Of a stretch of 10,978 bases of DNA, positions 7,823 to 10,978 are shown in pieces. The stretch lies in assembly GCA_018665005.1 (NCBI GenBank), contig JABJEE010000258.1, positions 1-10,978 of the forward strand, given 5' to 3'. Under the pieces are notes generated by a model, which worked only from the letters and a program-made list of their open reading frames with translations, had not been told where the DNA came from and made no database searches. How positions within the stretch are numbered: position 1 is the first letter of the stretch; the number at the start of each line of letters is the position of its first letter. Source of the DNA: Flavobacteriales bacterium. Its GTDB lineage: Bacteria; Bacteroidota; Bacteroidia; Flavobacteriales_D; Crocinitomicaceae. Position numbers and translations under genes: made by a program.

Positions 7823-8938
7823 GTGAACATAGCAATCAATTGTAGACATCTCCTTTCTAATAAGCTAGAAGGTTTCGGTAATTATACTCTTGAGATTTGT
7901 AAAAGAATCTGTAAAAACCACCCTGAACATCAATTTTATCTATTTTTCGACAGACCTTTTTCGTAAGACTACATTTTCAGCAAGAATGTTCATGCCGTTG
8001 TTGTTGGTCCGGTTACAAGACATCCGATACTCAATGTGATTTGGGGGAGCATCTCACTAAAGAGGGCTCTGGCTAAATACAATATCGATTTGTTTTGGTC
8101 CCCTGATGGAATTTGTAATCTCAGAACCAACACCCCGCAGATAATTACGATCCATGATTTGAATTTTGAACACAATCCTAAAGATTTACCTTGGTTTGTA
8201 AGAAATTATTATCGCATTTATTATCCTCGATTTGCAAAAAAAGCGGATCATATCATTAGTGTATCCCAATTCTCTAAAAATGACATCATTAAATCTTACG
8301 ATCTGCCTTCTGAAAAAGTAAGTACTATATATAATGGTGCTTGTGATCACTTCTCGTTGATCAGTCTAGACGAAAAGAATGAAATACGAACCAAATTTGC
8401 TTGTGGTCGACCTTTTTTTGTTTTTGTTGGGTCAATTCATCCCAGAAAAAATGTAGAACGATTACTCCAAGCTTTTTCTTTATATCACAAAAAGTATACA
8501 GAATATCATTTGGTCATCGTGGGAAGCAATATGTGGCGCAATCAATCCATTCATATTCCTGCTGAAATACAAGAATTTGTGACTTTTACGGGTCATGTAA
8601 ATTCTAGTGATTTGGCAAAAATAATGGGTAGCTCTTTTGCTCTTGTTTATCCGCCATACTTTGAAGGTTTTGGCATACCTCTAGTTGAAGCAATGAAAAG
8701 TGGCGTTCCCATTGTATCGAGTAACAAAACATGTCTTCCAGAAATTGCAGGTAACGCAGCCATATATTTTGACCCATTTAATGTCGAAGAGATGGCTTCT
8801 CAAATGTCCAGACTCAATGAAGATTCAGATCTTAGAAAAGAGTTGGTTGAAAATGGCAAAGAAAGAGTTAAAGATTTCTCATGGGATAAAACATCAGAAG
8901 AAACTTGGCTTGTCTTAGAAAAATTTTTGAGAAAATAG
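7823..8938 (+). pseudogene. Family 4 glycosyltransferase gene interrupted by an in-frame TAA at codon 48
   Basis: A GTG at 7823, two bases after the upstream stop, opens a frame that reads (V/M)NIAINCRHLLSNKLEGFG and on to LFFDRPFS. This is the normal N-terminus of a Bacteroidota GT4 glycosyltransferase, with its glycine-rich loop EGFGNYT. Codon 48 (7964-7966) is TAA. The next codons, in the same frame, read DYIFSKNVHAVVVGPVTRHP and run into the remaining 300-residue frame, so no frameshift is involved. Without the stop the protein would be 371 residues, a normal GT4 length. GAA, AAA or CAA could each become TAA by one substitution. The rest of the frame is undamaged, so the change is recent, or it is a sequencing or assembly error. 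If real, a fragment starting at GTG 8036 would lack the first Rossmann strand and glycine-rich loop and would probably be inactive. Confidence 0.75.
8036..8938 (+). CDS. Glycosyltransferase family 4, longest uninterrupted part (C-terminal ~300 residues)
   Basis: This is the intact part of the interrupted gene, opened by GTG 8036, the first usual start codon after the TAA. It holds the end of the acceptor-side Rossmann domain (WSPDGICNL, ITIHDLNFEHNP, ADHIISVSQFSKNDI) and the whole nucleotide-sugar-binding domain. In that domain FVGSIHPRKNVERLL (residues 130-144 of this piece) marks the start and EGFGIPLVE (E210 to E218) is the EX7E donor motif, followed by AMKSGVPIVSSN. The family transfers a sugar from a nucleotide-sugar donor to a growing glycan, usually for cell-surface polysaccharide. 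No other sugar or polymer gene lies in the window, so substrate and product are unknown. This start is a fallback caused by the upstream stop; the natural start is most likely 7823. Confidence 0.7.
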   Translation: MIWGSISLKRALAKYNIDLFWSPDGICNLRTNTPQIITIHDLNFEHNPKDLPWFVRNYYRIYYPRFAKKADHIISVSQFSKNDIIKSYDLPSEKVSTIYNGACDHFSLISLDEKNEIRTKFACGRPFFVFVGSIHPRKNVERLLQAFSLYHKKYTEYHLVIVGSNMWRNQSIHIPAEIQEFVTFTGHVNSSDLAKIMGSSFALVYPPYFEGFGIPLVEAMKSGVPIVSSNKTCLPEIAGNAAIYFDPFNVEEMASQMSRLNEDSDLRKELVENGKERVKDFSWDKTSEETWLVLEKFLRK

Positions 8939-8939
8939 A

Positions 8940-8947
8940 TACTTTTG
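8940..8947 (+). promoter_or_regulatory. Bacteroidota-type -7 promoter box for the tRNA-Arg gene
   Basis: TACTTTTG is an exact match to TAnnTTTG and ends six bases before the first base of the tRNA, so the primary transcript would have almost no 5' leader. A weak -33 candidate, TTAG at 8915-8918, lies 21 bases upstream. The box starts just after the TAG stop of the glycosyltransferase (8936-8938), so the -33 region lies inside that gene. Confidence 0.5.
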
Positions 8948-8953
8948 CCCAAC

Positions 8954-9025
8954 GGCTCCATAGTTCAATGGATAGAATAGAAGTTTCCTAAACTTTAGAT
9001 CCAGGTTCGATTCCTGGTGGAGCCA
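8954..9025 (+). tRNA. tRNA-Arg, anticodon CCT (reads AGG)
   Basis: The 72 bases fold into a full cloverleaf. The acceptor stem is GGCTCCA (8954-8960) with TGGAGCC (9018-9024), discriminator A at 9025. The D arm is GTTC/GAAT with loop AATGGATA. The anticodon stem is GAAGT/ACTTT around loop TTCCTAA, which places the anticodon CCT at 8987-8989. There is a 4-base variable loop, and the T arm is CCAGG/CCTGG with loop TTCGATT. The 3' CCA is not encoded (the next bases are CT and a T run). The stems pair fully apart from G-U pairs at the ends of the D and anticodon stems, so the gene looks functional. Confidence 0.95.
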
Positions 9026-9088
9026 CTTTTTTGATTTCAAAATAATAACTGGAATGAAAAAGAAACTATCATCTAGAATATATAAACT

Positions 9089-10396
9089 ATGAAAAAATTG
9101 ATTGTTTTATTTATGATCCTGCAAACGGCAATTTGTTTAGGTCAAAACCCAAATCCGAGTGTGCCTCTGGATGAGTACATTATGGATGAAATGGAAGCAG
9201 AGCACTTTCCCGGAATGGCCACCGTCATTGTGAAAAATGGTGAAATTGTCTGGTTGCAATGTTACGGGTTTGCTGATATAGAAAATGGAATTCCAGTGAC
9301 AGACAACACTCAATTTTTATTGGCATCAATGTCAAAACTATTTACCGGAACGGCCACCATGCAACTCAAAGAAGATGGCATGTTGCAGCTCAATAATGAC
9401 ATCAACGAATATTTGCCTTGGCCATTAAATCACCCTGTGCAAAGTACGACACCAATGACGATTCAACAGCTCATGACACATTCATCTTCAATTAAAGACA
9501 ATTGGTCCGCCATGAGTAATTATTATGGATATCCCGATCCAACCATGAGTCTAGAGGCCTGCATGCAAGATTACTTTACCGTAGCTGGCGCAAATTACAA
9601 TGCCAATGAAAATTTTCTTAGTGCTGCTCCAGGAACAGTCTTCAACTATTCGAATATGGCTACTGCACTCAATGGCTATATCACGGAAATTGTAAGTTCA
9701 ATGCCTTTTGATGACTATTGTGATGAGCATATTTTCGAACCCCTTTGCATGGAAAAAACAGCATGGCACATGTCGGATCTTGACTCTAATGAGGTGGCAA
9801 GACCCTATTCCTATTCCAATGGGAATTATACTGCGAATCCACATTATGGATTTGCCGATTATCCTGACGGTCAATTAAGAAGTTCCATTAGGGATCTGGC
9901 AAATTACATGATTGCTTTTTTAAATGGAGGGACTTTGGGAAGTAATGCCATATTATCTCCCTCATCTGTCAGTGAAATGTGGACACCACAAATTCCTTCG
10001 ATTGAAAGTAAACAAGGGTTGAATTGGTATAAAGAGTTACTCTATCACAGTGGAGGTGAAACTTTACTCTGGGGTCACAATGGAGGTGAACTTGGTGTTT
10101 CAACAGACATGTATGTCGATCCGGAATCAAATATTGGGTTATGCGTACTTTCCAATGGAGGTGGGACAAACCTTTACATTTGTGATGAGCTTTATGATTA
10201 TGCTCTATCCTTAAATCCAATAAGTAGTATAGTTCCCGAATGTGGAGTTACGACTATTCCTGAGCTTTATTCAAAAGACAAAGAATTATTGAAGATTATT
10301 GATGTTCTAGGAAGGGAAACCATAGTTAAACCAAATACTCCGCTCATTTATATTTATAGCGATGGGTCTTGTGAACGTGTTTTTAAAATTGAATAA
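9089..10396 (+). CDS. Secreted serine hydrolase of the beta-lactamase/penicillin-binding-protein (S12) family with a short T9SS-like tail
   Basis: This 435-residue protein begins with a signal peptide (MKKLIVLFMILQTAICLGQ). The beta-lactamase fold covers about 25-375. The active-site motifs are all there: S80-M-S-K83 (SxxK nucleophile and base), Y187-S-N189 (YxN) and H330-N-G332 (HxG in place of KTG). The HxG form is usual in S12 esterases, D-amino-acid peptidases and class C-like hydrolases, so antibiotic resistance should not be assumed. After about residue 375 comes a linker, and the last ~38 residues (LLKIIDVLGRE, KPNTPLIYIYSDG, RVFKIE) match the C-terminal half of a type A T9SS sorting domain, a compact variant often seen in marine Bacteroidota. 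The protein is therefore probably exported by Sec and T9SS to the surface or medium. The substrate is unknown. It faces the lipoprotein gene tail to tail. Confidence 0.9.
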   Translation: MKKLIVLFMILQTAICLGQNPNPSVPLDEYIMDEMEAEHFPGMATVIVKNGEIVWLQCYGFADIENGIPVTDNTQFLLASMSKLFTGTATMQLKEDGMLQLNNDINEYLPWPLNHPVQSTTPMTIQQLMTHSSSIKDNWSAMSNYYGYPDPTMSLEACMQDYFTVAGANYNANENFLSAAPGTVFNYSNMATALNGYITEIVSSMPFDDYCDEHIFEPLCMEKTAWHMSDLDSNEVARPYSYSNGNYTANPHYGFADYPDGQLRSSIRDLANYMIAFLNGGTLGSNAILSPSSVSEMWTPQIPSIESKQGLNWYKELLYHSGGETLLWGHNGGELGVSTDMYVDPESNIGLCVLSNGGGTNLYICDELYDYALSLNPISSIVPECGVTTIPELYSKDKELLKIIDVLGRETIVKPNTPLIYIYSDGSCERVFKIE

Positions 10397-10407
10397 TCTC
10401 AACAAAT

Positions 10408-10442
10408 GGTTTTTAGCTCCGGGCGGAGCTACAAAAAGAACC
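10408..10442. repeat. Palindromic hairpin in the convergent gap (REP-like element or gene-end hairpin)
   Basis: TAGCTCC (10414-10420), loop GGGC and GGAGCTA (10425-10431) form a perfect 7-base stem, GC-rich against AT-rich surroundings. A T run before it (10410-10414) and an A run after it (10433-10437) can lengthen the stem, and GG/CC at 10408-10409 and 10441-10442 may close it. It lies 12 bases after the stop of the serine hydrolase and about 48 bases beyond the stop of the opposing lipoprotein gene. Neither strand has the T run after the hairpin that intrinsic termination needs, so a dispersed palindromic repeat or an mRNA 3'-end-protecting hairpin seems as likely as a terminator. Confidence 0.5.
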
Positions 10443-10489
10443 ACTCTTATGGGCGGGTTAAAAGATGTTCAGAATGTAAGTCTACAACC

Positions 10490-10732
10490 CTACTTACAGG
10501 TACATGTTTGCTCAACAGATTGTTCGAAACCGCCAATATTTTGAGTAAAGCTAATTGTCCCTTCCATGTTATCTAAATCTTCATCACATACATCCGTTGA
10601 TTCGAATGACTGTGTAGATGTCATCCCGCCTTGCGTAATAGTTTGTGTACAAGTGCAATCTTTACATTTACTGCAAGAAGAAATGATAAATAAGCCTATA
10701 GCCATAGGTAAAAAACTAAATAGCGTTTTCAT
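10490..10732 (-). CDS. Small cysteine-rich lipoprotein of unknown function
   Basis: The 80-residue product has a type II signal peptide: MKTLFSFLPMAIGLFI followed by the lipobox ISSC, so Cys20 is the lipidated residue and the mature protein is about 61 residues, anchored in the inner or outer membrane. Six more cysteines follow at 23, 26, 28, 49, 77 and 79 (CSKCKDCTC near the N-terminus, TCTCK at the C-terminus), an even number that could form three disulfides or bind a metal. The middle is Ser/Thr/Gln rich and acidic (DVCDEDLDN). I know of no named domain. The start is fixed by the signal peptide. An opposite-strand frame covering much of this gene has no such features. It is convergent with the serine hydrolase, and no clear promoter box was found upstream. 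Confidence 0.8.
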   Translation of the reverse strand: MKTLFSFLPMAIGLFIISSCSKCKDCTCTQTITQGGMTSTQSFESTDVCDEDLDNMEGTISFTQNIGGFEQSVEQTCTCK

Positions 10733-10978
10733 GATTTATAATTTATTCTAAGGTAGTATTTTTCTCTAAAACAATTACCCTTTCACCGATACTCAAATTA
10801 TAGTGAATTAATTTTTACTTCTAAAAGTCATTTATTCATTTGCGTTAGAAATTTTAATAGCACTTAGAATCAATGATACTTTGTTTCTTTAATTTCAAAA
10901 TATTCATAATGATTTAGAACATTCTTTGGTCCTCAATTAAGTTTTAACCTCTTTTTCCCATTCTGAACGTAAGGTTGA
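10733..10978. other. Intergenic AT-rich stretch without a convincing gene
   Basis: These 246 bases have many stops on both strands. A 17-codon minus-strand frame (10907-10854, ATG to TAA) is the only small ORF that stood out, and it has no supporting context. At the right edge, minus-strand frames are open for 10-14 codons and end near 10937, 10934 and 10946, so the 3' end of a gene lying beyond the window is possible but cannot be chosen from so few bases. Confidence 0.4.

Noticed and set aside
7820..8036. A frameshift in the glycosyltransferase
   Set aside because: The codons before and after the TAA are in one frame (7823 and 8036 differ by a multiple of three), so the break is a nonsense codon, not an indel.
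9089..10396. Antibiotic-resistance beta-lactamase
   Set aside because: The motifs are those of the broad S12 serine hydrolase family (HxG in place of KTG) and the T9SS-like tail suggests a secreted hydrolase, so resistance cannot be claimed.
10362..10544. Plus-strand 60-codon frame over the palindrome and the lipoprotein 3' end
   Set aside because: It starts inside the serine hydrolase in another frame, crosses the palindrome and overlaps the well-supported lipoprotein gene; no signal or domain is seen.
10566..10751. Plus-strand frame opposite the lipoprotein
   Set aside because: The minus-strand frame has a clear lipobox and signal peptide; this one has no recognisable feature.
10854..10907. 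17-codon minus-strand ORF as a peptide precursor
   Set aside because: It begins with a Lys/Leu-rich stretch and has one Cys, but there is no nearby modification or export enzyme; chance is the simpler explanation.
10937..10978. 3' end of a minus-strand gene entering from the right edge
   Set aside because: Only 10-14 codons are visible and all three minus-strand frames are open over much of that stretch, so no frame can be preferred.
1..10978. CRISPR array, insertion sequence or prophage
   Set aside because: No regularly spaced repeats with unique spacers, transposase, integrase or terminal inverted repeats were seen on either strand.

Overview
The window is AT-rich bacterial DNA that fits the phylum Bacteroidota, probably a marine or aquatic flavobacterium-like organism (inference). 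The evidence is three proteins with type IX secretion system (T9SS) C-terminal sorting domains, PKD and Ig-like modules on secreted proteins, little sign of Shine-Dalgarno sequences, and a TAnnTTTG-type promoter box in front of a tRNA gene. No mobile element, CRISPR array or phage gene was seen.

Left part, minus strand: the N-terminal part of a small secreted protein runs off the left edge (1-168). Upstream of it is a 146-base gap with an inverted repeat and a direct repeat. Next is a large secreted M14 zinc carboxypeptidase with a type A T9SS tail (315-3137). A 148-base divergent promoter region separates it from the plus-strand genes.

Centre, plus strand: a 1290-residue cell-surface protein (DUF7948-like N-terminus, seven SBBP-type propeller repeats, PKD, Ig-like repeats, type B T9SS tail; 3286-7158) is followed after 14 bases by a metallo-beta-lactamase-fold hydrolase (7173-7820). 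Two bases later comes a family 4 glycosyltransferase (7823-8938). The three look like one transcription unit. The glycosyltransferase frame has an in-frame TAA at codon 48, with clear homology-like sequence on both sides in the same frame, so it is a nonsense-interrupted gene or a sequencing error.

Right part: a tRNA-Arg(CCT) gene (8954-9025) has its promoter box just past the glycosyltransferase stop. It is followed by a secreted serine hydrolase of the beta-lactamase/PBP family with a short T9SS-like tail (9089-10396). A strong palindrome lies in the convergent gap, then comes a minus-strand cysteine-rich small lipoprotein (10490-10732). The last 246 bases show no convincing gene.

Taken together, this is mainly a secretome region: a protease, an adhesin-like surface protein, a secreted hydrolase and a lipoprotein exported by Sec, three of them then by T9SS, with two cytosolic enzymes and a tRNA between. 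I did not find a convincing new multi-gene system. The points most worth checking are the interrupted glycosyltransferase, the palindromic repeat, the repeats upstream of the left-edge gene and the seven-repeat propeller architecture.
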